Program-made: the position numbers and the translations under genes | Assembly (NCBI RefSeq): GCF_040536835.1 | Contig: NZ_CP159578.1 | Span: 2,728,001-2,792,000 of the forward strand | From: Salinicola endophyticus | GTDB lineage: Bacteria > Pseudomonadota > Gammaproteobacteria > Pseudomonadales > Halomonadaceae | Length of the DNA: 64,000 nucleotides | Direction: 5' to 3' | Part shown: positions 50,451-58,054 of the stretch, piece by piece | Position numbering within the stretch: the first letter of the stretch is position 1 | Layout of the letters: each line of letters starts with the position of its first letter | Notes under the pieces: model-generated | What the model was told of the DNA's origin: nothing | Seen by the model: the letters and a program-made list of their open reading frames with translations, nothing else | The model's database searches: none

Positions 50451-50468
50451 ACATACGCTATCGTATGT
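50451..50468. promoter_or_regulatory. Palindrome upstream of the LpxR-like gene
   Basis: A perfect dyad ACATACG-N4-CGTATGT, 36 bp before the proposed start codon. Its position suits an operator. No matching regulator gene is adjacent. Confidence 0.5.
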
Positions 50469-50504
50469 TCTGTGGTTAAGACTCTTAAGGGAATAACAGG
50501 GACT

Positions 50505-51491
50505 ATGAAGGGACGCATGATGGTCACGGCGGGCGTGGCCGCCACCGCAGCGCTGCTGTCGGGTACCGCCGGTGCCGACGGCCTGCTGACACTCAAATCG
50601 GAAAACGACCTGTTCGCCAGCGGCGGCGACGGTCACTACACCAACGGCCTCGAGATCGGCTGGTCCTTCGCGCCAAGTGCCGGCCACTGGACTCGCCAGC
50701 TCGCCGACATCCTCCCGGGCTGGAGCGGGGCTACGCTGGATGGCGCCGCCTATCGCTTCGGCCAGCAGATCTACACCCCCGAGGATATCGACCAGCGCAG
50801 CCTGATCGAGGACGACCGCCCCTACGCCGGCGTCCTCTATGCCGGGCTCTCGCTGTTCGACGAGTCGCGCACGCCCGGCTGGCGCCGCAGCAGCGGCCTG
50901 TTCTTCGACGCCGGCCTGGTCGGCCCCGGCTCGGGAGCGCGTACGGTGCAGAAGAACTTCCACCACTGGATCGGCAGCGACGAGCCCGAAGGCTGGCACA
51001 ACCAGCTTCACAACGAGCCCTTCGTCAACGTGGCCTATGAGACCGCCTGGTGGAAGACCGCCCACTTAGGCGGCCTGGAGACCGAATTCGGTCCCTCGGT
51101 GGGTTTCGCCGTGGGCAATCTCTACACCTATGCTGCCAGCGGTCTGGGCCTGCGCCTCGGCGAGGGACTCGACCAGAGCTTCGGCGTGCCGGCGGTGGCG
51201 CCGTCACAGGGCAGCCGGGTCTATTTCCGCGAGAACAGCGGTTTCAACTGGTATCTCTTCGCCAATCTCGAGGGCCGGCTCATGGCCCACAACATGCTGC
51301 TCGACGGCAACACCTTCGAAGATAGCCACTCGGTGGATCGCCGCCCCTGGGTCGGCGATGCCCAGCTTGGCCTGGCACTGTCCTGGGACCGCTGGCAGCT
51401 CTCCTATAGCTCGGTATGGCGTACCAAGGAGTTCGACGAGCAGGACGGCAGCGATCGGTTCGGCTCGATCACCCTATCCACCTGGCTCTGA
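50505..51491 (+). CDS. LpxR-like lipid A 3'-O-deacylase family (DUF2219) outer-membrane protein
   Basis: A 328-residue outer-membrane beta-barrel with a signal peptide (about 1-24, ending AGA). Motifs of the LpxR family are KSENDLFASGGDGHYTNGLEIGW (residues ~29-51, given here in part: END, HYTNG), DRPYAGVLYAG, and KNFHHWIGS with the candidate catalytic histidine near 151. It ends in an aromatic/hydrophobic strand (TLSTWL). LpxR removes the 3'-acyloxyacyl group of lipid A. The ATG at 50505 is preferred; a GTG at 50472 is also in frame. Confidence 0.88.
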   Translation: MKGRMMVTAGVAATAALLSGTAGADGLLTLKSENDLFASGGDGHYTNGLEIGWSFAPSAGHWTRQLADILPGWSGATLDGAAYRFGQQIYTPEDIDQRSLIEDDRPYAGVLYAGLSLFDESRTPGWRRSSGLFFDAGLVGPGSGARTVQKNFHHWIGSDEPEGWHNQLHNEPFVNVAYETAWWKTAHLGGLETEFGPSVGFAVGNLYTYAASGLGLRLGEGLDQSFGVPAVAPSQGSRVYFRENSGFNWYLFANLEGRLMAHNMLLDGNTFEDSHSVDRRPWVGDAQLGLALSWDRWQLSYSSVWRTKEFDEQDGSDRFGSITLSTWL

Positions 51492-51541
51492 GCCCGGCAC
51501 TCACCGGTCTATCCCCAGCGGCATACCGCGAGGCCCAAAAC

Positions 51542-51576
51542 ACGACGGGCGCTGTCCTCACGACAGCGCCCGTCGT
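51542..51576. terminator. Bidirectional hairpin between convergent genes
   Basis: A perfect 15-bp stem (ACGACGGGCGCTGTC / GACAGCGCCCGTCGT) with loop CTCAC. No T-tract on either strand. Confidence 0.65.
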
Positions 51577-51606
51577 CACTGGCCGATGGTAGCGGCGAAT
51601 ACCCGC

Positions 51607-51894
51607 TCAGTGCAGCTTGGCCTTGCGCAGCGCCCAGCAGGCCAGACGCTTGCCGACCCACACCAGCAGTGCCAGCAGAATCAGCGTCAGCAGCATCGAG
51701 ATCGGCTTGACGATGAACGTCGCCCCCAGGATCGCCAGTGCCGCCGACACCATCCAGCGGTCCTGCGCCGGGTCCCCTCTGAGCTGCGCCGGCAGCCAGC
51801 GCTCGATCAGGCCACCCAGCGCTCCCTCCCACGCCTTGAGCGCCAGGAACAGCAGCACGGCAAAGGCGACGAGCCATACGATAAATACGGTCAT
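51607..51894 (-). CDS. Small two-TM membrane protein of unknown function
   Basis: A 95-residue protein with an N-terminal hydrophobic segment (about 3-20), an amphipathic middle (LPAQLRGDPAQDRW) and a long hydrophobic segment (about 49-82), ending in a basic tail (RKAKLH). I do not recognise a family. It is convergent with the LpxR-like gene and divergent from the FKBP gene. The coding start is well placed and the hydrophobic pattern is consistent, so it is likely a real gene. Confidence 0.65.
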   Translation of the reverse strand: MTVFIVWLVAFAVLLFLALKAWEGALGGLIERWLPAQLRGDPAQDRWMVSAALAILGATFIVKPISMLLTLILLALLVWVGKRLACWALRKAKLH

Positions 51895-52089
51895 GCAACA
51901 CCTCTCCTCACCCCAGAGATCACGATATCAATGCCTTCCGCAGGGTACTCACAGCCTCGATCCGGCGCAACTGCCGGTGAATGCCGGGCGAGAGGCACGG
52001 TTTTGGCCCATGACAGCCGCTCACCACCTGACACGGAAGCCATGGCACGTTACGATATTGGAGACATGCACAAACGCAAAGGTTCCCAG

Positions 52090-52572
52090 ATGCAGATTGC
52101 CCAGAACTCCGTGGTCGCTTTTCACTATACCCTGACCAACGACGCGGGAGAGGTCCTGGACAGCTCGGAAGGCCGTGATCCGCTGACCTATCTTCACGGC
52201 GCGGGCAACATCATCCCCGGGCTCGAGAAGCAGCTCGAAGGCCGCGCCAATGGTGACAAGCTCACGGTCGCCGTCGAGCCGAGCGAAGGCTACGGCGAAG
52301 TACAGCCGGCACTGGTACAGGAAGTGCCGCGCGACGCCTTCCAGGGCGTCGAGGAAGTCCAGCCGGGCATGCAGTTCCAGGCCCAGACCCAGGAAGGCCC
52401 GCTGATGGTCACCGTGACCAAGGTCGAAGGCGACACCGTCACCGTCGACGGTAACCATCCGCTGGCCGGCGAGAAGCTCAACTTCGACGTCGAGATCACC
52501 GAGGTGCGTGAAGCGACCGAAGACGAAGTCTCCCACGGTCACGTTCACGGTGAAGGCGGCCACGAGCACTGA
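52090..52572 (+). CDS. slyD: FKBP-type peptidyl-prolyl isomerase, SlyD-like
   Basis: A 160-residue SlyD-type isomerase. An FKBP half-domain (VVAFHYTLTNDAGEVLDSS, YLHGAGNIIPGLEKQL) flanks an insert-in-flap chaperone domain (about 70-125, GYGEVQPALVQEVPR). The C-terminus is a short histidine-rich tail (HGHVHGEGGHEH), a weaker version of the metal-binding tail of E. coli SlyD. An AAAGG site precedes the ATG at 52090; an ATG 16 codons upstream is less likely. Confidence 0.93.
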   Translation: MQIAQNSVVAFHYTLTNDAGEVLDSSEGRDPLTYLHGAGNIIPGLEKQLEGRANGDKLTVAVEPSEGYGEVQPALVQEVPRDAFQGVEEVQPGMQFQAQTQEGPLMVTVTKVEGDTVTVDGNHPLAGEKLNFDVEITEVREATEDEVSHGHVHGEGGHEH

Positions 52573-52612
52573 GCCGCGCACCGCTGCGCACCGCCCACGC
52601 GGGCGCAACGAC

Positions 52613-52642
52613 AAAGGGCAGCCTCTCGGCTGCCCTTTTTTT
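52613..52642 (+). terminator. Rho-independent terminator of the slyD-like gene
   Basis: An 11-bp stem (AAAGGGCAGCC/GGCTGCCCTTT) with a TCTC loop, followed by more T residues. Confidence 0.95.
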
Positions 52643-52714
52643 GTCTGCGTCCATCACACCGGTCAGCTGTACGTACAAGGCGCGCATGACGCAGCAAGTG
52701 CCATGCGATAAACC

Positions 52715-53344
52715 TCAGCCCTCGCTGGCCAGGACCACCCGCTGCGCCAGCTGGGTGCGCTCCATGGGGCGCCGCGCCTGCCAGTAGTAGCGCCCCCAGT
52801 AGACGTTGTCGAGGCGCGACAGTTTGACCCCCTGCGACGTCGAAGCGTGCAGGAAATAGCCATCGCCGACGTAGACACCGACATGGTTATAGGGCCCCGG
52901 CGGGCGGAAGAAGACCAGATCGCCAGCCTTGAGATCGCTGCGCGAGACACGGCTGCCCTCCTGGACCTGTTCCTCGGTGGTGCGCGGCAGCTCGAGCGAG
53001 AAAGCCTCGGTGAATACATGCTGCATCAGCGCCGAGCAGTCGATCCCGTGACGGCCATTGCCGCCGAGTGCATAGGGGGTGCCGACCCAGCGCTGGTGCT
53101 CGTCGAGCAGCGCTTCACGGATGATGGTGGGCGAGACGGGTGAAGGCTGGTGGTAATCACGCACCTGGCGCGCCTGCTGCTGCGTGCGGGGTGGTGACGC
53201 CGCGGGCGTCTGCTGGGCGACGACAAAGCGCGACTTGGCCACCGGAAGCGCATACTGCGCGTCAACCTGTTGTTGTTGTGCGGGGGTCGAACAGCCACTC
53301 ACGACAAAGGCAATGGCCAACCCCAGGGCCGTGCGTTTGAGCAT
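52715..53344 (-). CDS. NlpC/P60 family lipoprotein (MepS/NlpC-like endopeptidase)
   Basis: A 209-residue outer-membrane lipoprotein with lipobox VVSGC (cysteine at 18). A Gln/Pro-rich spacer precedes an NlpC/P60 domain with catalytic cysteine in GIDCSALM near 100 and histidine in YNHVGVYVG near 153. A third polar residue lies near FLHAST. Such enzymes cleave peptidoglycan cross-links or peptide stems. It is a single gene, followed by a convergent terminator. Confidence 0.93.
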   Translation of the reverse strand: MLKRTALGLAIAFVVSGCSTPAQQQQVDAQYALPVAKSRFVVAQQTPAASPPRTQQQARQVRDYHQPSPVSPTIIREALLDEHQRWVGTPYALGGNGRHGIDCSALMQHVFTEAFSLELPRTTEEQVQEGSRVSRSDLKAGDLVFFRPPGPYNHVGVYVGDGYFLHASTSQGVKLSRLDNVYWGRYYWQARRPMERTQLAQRVVLASEG

Positions 53345-53452
53345 TCAGCGCAACCTCATTCACCGGTGAGCCACCACGGGCATGCCTCGATATCACGCCG
53401 CGGGCGTCTCACGACCGGGCAGGCGCCATCGGGCGAATTGAGTCGCTGTGGT

Positions 53453-53476
53453 GGTGACACCGGTGGGGGTGTCACC
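53453..53476. repeat. Inverted repeat upstream of the NlpC/P60 gene
   Basis: GGTGACACC-N6-GGTGTCACC, a perfect 9-bp dyad 109 bp before the NlpC/P60 gene start. Operator or hairpin; no T-run follows. Confidence 0.5.
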
Positions 53477-53578
53477 GCCAAAGCGGCCAGTATTCGGCTC
53501 GAATCATCGACAGTCAGGAACAAAAAAACCACGCGCCGTCTGGCCGACGGGCGTAGCACATCGCGGATGATATGTCAT

Positions 53579-53604
53579 CGATAGGGCTTTGACGAGCCCT
53601 ATCG
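53579..53604 (-). terminator. Hairpin after the DUF1266 gene
   Basis: A perfect 10-bp stem CGATAGGGCT/AGCCCTATCG with a 6-nt loop, 29 bp past the stop. No T-tract follows. Confidence 0.6.
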
Positions 53605-53632
53605 TGATGAAAGCCAGGCTCGAGCGCCGCGT

Positions 53633-56056
53633 TCAGTGCAGACGATGCGGCCCGCCCACCAGCACGTCGACGTGCAGCGGCGTCGAATGGCGACCCGGGC
53701 GACCGGGGAAGTCGAGACTCGCCCAACTGCCGGCGAGCAGCGGCGAGGCACCGACCCAGGCATCCAGCGCCTCGCGGAAGCGACGCAAGAAATCGTCACG
53801 CTCCGGGGTGTCGTCCATGAAGAAGCCAAAACCGCTGTAGAGCCCTTCAGCGTAGGCCTGCCAGCTGCTGTAGTGGCGCTCGGCGAGACGCCCGGCCGCC
53901 TCGAGATAGCGCGTCAGCGTAGCATCGTCGAGCCAGTCGAGCTGGCGCCCGGCGAGACTCAGATCGACCAGTTGGGCGATATCCCAGGCGGTCATGTCCT
54001 CGTCGTTGCAGCCGCAGGCGTTGTCACGCACATGGCGTAGCCGCAGCAGATGCACTCGCTCCTCCTCGCCGCAGTCGCCGGACTCGAGAATCGCGATCTC
54101 CTCGGCCAGCCGGCGCCGATTGAGGGTATAGGGGGCGTAGTTGATCTGATACTCCTGACGATCCCCCGCCTCGAGCAGGAAATCGAGAAACTCGGTGAGC
54201 CCCACGGCCCCCTGCAGTGCGTACTGGTGTTCAAGCCACTCCTGCAGCGCGCGCCGATCCTCCGCCGCCAGCGGCAGCGGCCACTGCCACGCCGCTTCGT
54301 TGAGCGGACCGGCCAGGGAGATCGCCGTGAACTGTTCGAGACTCGGGCGCGGCCCCGGCTCCTGCCACTGGCTATCGAAAATCGGCGTCAGCCAGTGAAA
54401 GCGCGAGCCCGGATCGCGCAAGTGCCAGGCGATATCATCGCCCAGCCCGGTCTCCTCCGGCGCTTCCTCGGGGCTGAGCAGCGTCTCCCAGGTCAGCCAC
54501 GCCGCGAGCAGCGTCTGCGGCGTGGCGTAGAAACGCCCGAGCACGCCGGCCAGCGAGCGCGCCTGCGCCTGTAGCTCGGCCAGCGCGTAGCGCTCGCTGT
54601 CCGCCGCCATTAGCAGATAGAAAGCGTACTTCTCGGCCATGAAGATGGTCGCGGCATGGTCAGCGCACGCCTTCAGCGCCTGGCGCCGCTCGCCCGCCAC
54701 ACGCCCGCTGCCTGCCGCGCCGGGATGACGCGCATCCGCCGCCAGTTGATTGAGATGATGCGCCTGAGCCGGCATCCAGTAGCGCGCCAGCGCCGCGAGC
54801 GGTTCATCGCGGCGCAGCGTCAACACCTCGTTGAGATAGCGTTCGGCATCCTCACGCCGTGCCGGTGCCAGCGGTTCGCCGAGCTGCTGGCGGGTCGCCA
54901 GGTCCGGCTCCCGCACCGCCGCCAGCGCCAGCACCCAGGCGTCGGCCGAGGCGTGACGCTCACGCACCACGCGCCGCGCCTGCTGGCGACGGCCATCGTC
55001 GAGGCTGTGTGCCAGCGGCGTCTGCCAGGGGCTACCGGTCGTCCCCAGCAGGCGGCCCCAATCGGCCTCGAAATCGGCGCACAGATCACGTCCCTCGAAC
55101 AGGCTGCGACCACGCTGGTAGGCGTGAGCCATGGCGGGCCAGTCGGCGTAGCGCTGCTGCAGCAGATCCAGTCCATGGGCAGCGAAGGTCTCGGCCTCCT
55201 GCGCCGACAGCCAGCCCGCGCCGAAGCCGAGGTAAGCCTGATCGATCAGCCGCAGCCAGTCCCAGGCCGCCCACTCGAGCGGCTCCGCGCGGGCCAGGAA
55301 GGCGACCAGCACCTGGCCATATTCGCGCTGCTCGCCGAGCGAGGCGAGCCAGGTCTCGGCTTCCTCCGGGCCCTCGCGCCCGAGCCGGGCAGCATCCATG
55401 TCCCAGCCGTAACGATAGCCCTGACGCGCCAGCCACTCGAGACCCGCGAGCAGCGCATCGCGCCCGGAGACGTCGAGTTCTTCACGCAGCAGACGCTGCC
55501 ATCCCAGGCGCTCGTCGGGGTCGGGGGTGAACGGCCAGCACAGCACCGGGGCGAAGGTCGCGCGCGCCCCCCACAGCGACTCGGCCCACAGCGGCTCGGG
55601 CGCCCCCTGCACCCCTTCCAGCTGACGCCCCAGCGCCTGCCAGTCGACCCCACGGCCCTGGCGTTCACGCTTGGCCAGCGCGCGCCCGGCGGCATCGAGC
55701 AGCGGATCGCTCCACGGCGCCAGCGCCGCGCGCCAGCGGGTCAGCGAGGGGTAGGCAGTTATGATCTCCGCCGCCAACCAGGCAAGCCAGGCTGCCTGGC
55801 GCTCGCTCTCGAGCCACCCCGCCGCCCCACCCAGCGCCAGCAGTTCGAGCGCCGCCAGACGCGACAACGGTGGCTGCTGCCCATCGACCGCGCTCTCCCA
55901 CAGCCGCCAGGCGAACTCGTCACGATCCATGATCGCCAGCGTCTGCAGACGCTCACGCGCCTGGACCGGCGACAGCGCCTGGCGGGGATCGGCGCCCTCG
56001 GGCCAACCGCAGAGTGTCAGCTGCTGAGCCCACCACTGGACGAGAAGTTCGCGCAA
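53633..56056 (-). CDS. Large protein with two DUF1266-like segments
   Basis: An 807-residue cytoplasmic protein, rich in Trp, Ala, Leu and Glu, with no signal peptide or membrane segment. Two stretches have the DUF1266 pattern A-x-D-x-x-(R/Q)-L-(I/V)-x-x-x...Y-x-x-W-x-x-x-x-x-x-(Y/L)-x-x-G. The first is at about 262-325 (AAWDWLRLIDQAYLGFGAG to YQRGRSLFEG), the second at about 687-750 (TAWDIAQLVDLSLAGRQL to YAEGLYSGFGFF). The TTG at 56056 has a CACGAGG site seven bases upstream. Single DUF1266 proteins such as YbeR/YbeU are shorter. The function is unknown. Confidence 0.8.
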   Translation of the reverse strand: MRELLVQWWAQQLTLCGWPEGADPRQALSPVQARERLQTLAIMDRDEFAWRLWESAVDGQQPPLSRLAALELLALGGAAGWLESERQAAWLAWLAAEIITAYPSLTRWRAALAPWSDPLLDAAGRALAKRERQGRGVDWQALGRQLEGVQGAPEPLWAESLWGARATFAPVLCWPFTPDPDERLGWQRLLREELDVSGRDALLAGLEWLARQGYRYGWDMDAARLGREGPEEAETWLASLGEQREYGQVLVAFLARAEPLEWAAWDWLRLIDQAYLGFGAGWLSAQEAETFAAHGLDLLQQRYADWPAMAHAYQRGRSLFEGRDLCADFEADWGRLLGTTGSPWQTPLAHSLDDGRRQQARRVVRERHASADAWVLALAAVREPDLATRQQLGEPLAPARREDAERYLNEVLTLRRDEPLAALARYWMPAQAHHLNQLAADARHPGAAGSGRVAGERRQALKACADHAATIFMAEKYAFYLLMAADSERYALAELQAQARSLAGVLGRFYATPQTLLAAWLTWETLLSPEEAPEETGLGDDIAWHLRDPGSRFHWLTPIFDSQWQEPGPRPSLEQFTAISLAGPLNEAAWQWPLPLAAEDRRALQEWLEHQYALQGAVGLTEFLDFLLEAGDRQEYQINYAPYTLNRRRLAEEIAILESGDCGEEERVHLLRLRHVRDNACGCNDEDMTAWDIAQLVDLSLAGRQLDWLDDATLTRYLEAAGRLAERHYSSWQAYAEGLYSGFGFFMDDTPERDDFLRRFREALDAWVGASPLLAGSWASLDFPGRPGRHSTPLHVDVLVGGPHRLH

Positions 56057-56196
56057 AGAGAAACCTCGTGAAACGCCAAAGACAGGACGTCCGCTTGACG
56101 ATCGAGGAGACCGCCACGGACGCGGCGGCACAGTATACCGGAAAGCGAACGCCCCGCCGACCGCCAGGTCGCCGGGGCATCACGCGGGTCGCCAAA

Positions 56197-57498
56197 TCAG
56201 CTCATCTTGTCGACATGCGTACGCGGCGTCTTGTGCAGCAGATGGCGCAACAGCCAGCGCCGAACCCGGACCACGAACTGCTCCTGGAACACGATACAGA
56301 ACAGCACCGTGAGCAGCAGGAATACCGGATAGAGCCACAGGTGCACCTCGCCGGCCGCGGCCAGGCAGCCGCGGAAGTCGCTCAGACACAGCCCCGGGTC
56401 ACCCGAGAGCACCCGCTCGACCCGCGAGAAAATCGCGTAAAGCGGTACGTGAAGGGCGAACATCGGCAGCGAGGCACCGCCCAGACGCGAGGCCAGACGC
56501 TTGATCCGCCGGCTCCTGGGCTCACCCCACTGCGCGGCCACGTAGACCAGCATCAGCTGCGCCGGCAGCAGCAGTCCATCGTGCAGCAGGTAGTACCAGG
56601 CGTGCCCGCGCCCGAGCAGGAACAACGCCACCGCAATGCTGGCAGCCACGCCGAGCAGCGCCAACAGCTGCCGGCTCGGTGACATCGAGCGCCCCGCCGA
56701 GCGCTGCTGGGCATAGAAGGTGTAGAGCAGAATGCCGGCGGCGAACTCCGGCAGCCGGATCAGCGGATTGCGGTGCAGAATGCCGGTCTCCGGCACCCCG
56801 TAATTGGTGGTGAAGACCACTATCAGCGGGGGAATCAGATAGATCAGATTGACCCACAGCATGGCGCGCCGCGGATGCAGTACCCGGCGCAGGCGCGGCG
56901 CCAGCCACGGGAAGGTCAGGTAGAAGAAGAACAGCGCCGAGATCGACCAGGAGGGCGGATTGAAGGTCAGATAGAGCGGGTTCCAGGCGTGCAGCAGGGT
57001 CAGATTGAGCAGCAGGTTGATGCCCGTTTCCAGCGGCGACATGGTGTGGTTGAGGCTTTTCCAGTCGAGCTGGCCGATGTCGTTGTTGACGTCGTAGACC
57101 ACGAAGCGCAGCGAGATGTCGCTGTCACCTGGGGCGATGGCGAGATAGCCGACCAGCGCCGACACGCTCATCGCCAGGATCAGCGAGCCGATATGAATCG
57201 GATAGAGATTCGAGAAGCGCTTGAGCAGAAAGCTCTTGACCGGCTCGCGCATGCGATGCGCATCGTCGAGATAGACGTGGGTCAGCAGAAACCCCGAGAG
57301 CACGAAGAACGCGCTGGTCGAGAAGAAACCGATATCGGTCACATAGTGCGACCAGCTGCTGATCGAGGGGTAGGTGTGCAGCGTATGGAAGATAACGATG
57401 TACAGGCCTAGAAAGAAGCGCAGCCATTCCAGGCCAATGAATCGCTCCTTCTGGCCGGCGCTTTGCGTGCCGGACACGGCGGTCTTTGAATCAGGCAT
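56197..57498 (-). CDS. Acyltransferase 3 family membrane protein
   Basis: A 433-residue inner-membrane O-acyltransferase with about ten hydrophobic segments. The catalytic histidine is His38 in GLYIVIFHTLH, with LEWLRFFLG just before and VLSGFLLTHVY and FLLKRFSNLYPIHI after. OafA/OpgC-type enzymes transfer acetyl or succinyl groups to exported glycans. It lies 3 kb from opgH on the same strand with only a GlsB-like gene between, so periplasmic glucan substitution is a reasonable guess. LPS or capsule modification is equally possible. Confidence 0.88.
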   Translation of the reverse strand: MPDSKTAVSGTQSAGQKERFIGLEWLRFFLGLYIVIFHTLHTYPSISSWSHYVTDIGFFSTSAFFVLSGFLLTHVYLDDAHRMREPVKSFLLKRFSNLYPIHIGSLILAMSVSALVGYLAIAPGDSDISLRFVVYDVNNDIGQLDWKSLNHTMSPLETGINLLLNLTLLHAWNPLYLTFNPPSWSISALFFFYLTFPWLAPRLRRVLHPRRAMLWVNLIYLIPPLIVVFTTNYGVPETGILHRNPLIRLPEFAAGILLYTFYAQQRSAGRSMSPSRQLLALLGVAASIAVALFLLGRGHAWYYLLHDGLLLPAQLMLVYVAAQWGEPRSRRIKRLASRLGGASLPMFALHVPLYAIFSRVERVLSGDPGLCLSDFRGCLAAAGEVHLWLYPVFLLLTVLFCIVFQEQFVVRVRRWLLRHLLHKTPRTHVDKMS

Positions 57499-57650
57499 TC
57501 CTTGCAGATCTCTGGCCGTCGAAAGGCCTCATTCTACCCGATTCGCGTCGTCGGGCACGCCCAGAGATGCGGCGTGCCCAGGGAGGGGCGCCAGCCCCGG
57601 CCGAAAAGCCGCGGCACGGCTCTCCTTCCAGGCCGGCTTCCCGGCCGGAT

Positions 57651-57893
57651 CTAAGCCTTCTTGATCTTGGCCACCACCCACAGCAGGATGATGGCACCGA
57701 TCGTGGCCACCACCAGCGACCCTATCAGCCCGTTGGAGGAGAGCCCCAGCAGACTGAAGATGAAGCCACCGATCACGGCCCCGACGATACCCACGCCGAT
57801 ATTGCCGAGGATGCCGAAGCCGCCGCCACGCATCACCTTACCGGCGATCCAACCGGCGATACCCCCGATGATCAGCCACAAGATAAAGCCCAT
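57651..57893 (-). CDS. GlsB/YeaQ/YmgE family stress-response membrane protein
   Basis: An 80-residue transglycosylase-associated family protein with three hydrophobic, glycine-rich segments: GFILWLIIGGIAGWIAGKVM, GFGILGNIGVGIVGAVIGG and LIGSLVVATIGAIILLWVV. These small proteins are induced by stress in many bacteria; the mechanism is unknown. An AAGGAG site marks the ATG at 57893. The frame upstream of it is not conserved. Confidence 0.93.
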   Translation of the reverse strand: MGFILWLIIGGIAGWIAGKVMRGGGFGILGNIGVGIVGAVIGGFIFSLLGLSSNGLIGSLVVATIGAIILLWVVAKIKKA

Positions 57894-58004
57894 AGAGTCA
57901 CTCCTTGATTCCGATGAGGGGTGTCGAGGCGGCGCTTGCCGCCGTCGCCTCAAGAATAGACACCCCGGGCACAATCTTCACGGTCACCACCGCCCATAAA
58001 CGCA

Positions 58005-58028
58005 ATGGGCCGACAATCGTCGGCCCAT
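58005..58028 (-). terminator. Terminator after opgH
   Basis: Stem ATGGGCCGAC/GTCGGCCCAT with a 4-nt loop, 27 bp past the opgH stop on the minus strand. Only a weak T-rich tail follows. Confidence 0.65.
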
Positions 58029-58054
58029 CCTGGCGTTCGCCCTGCGCCCGTCGC

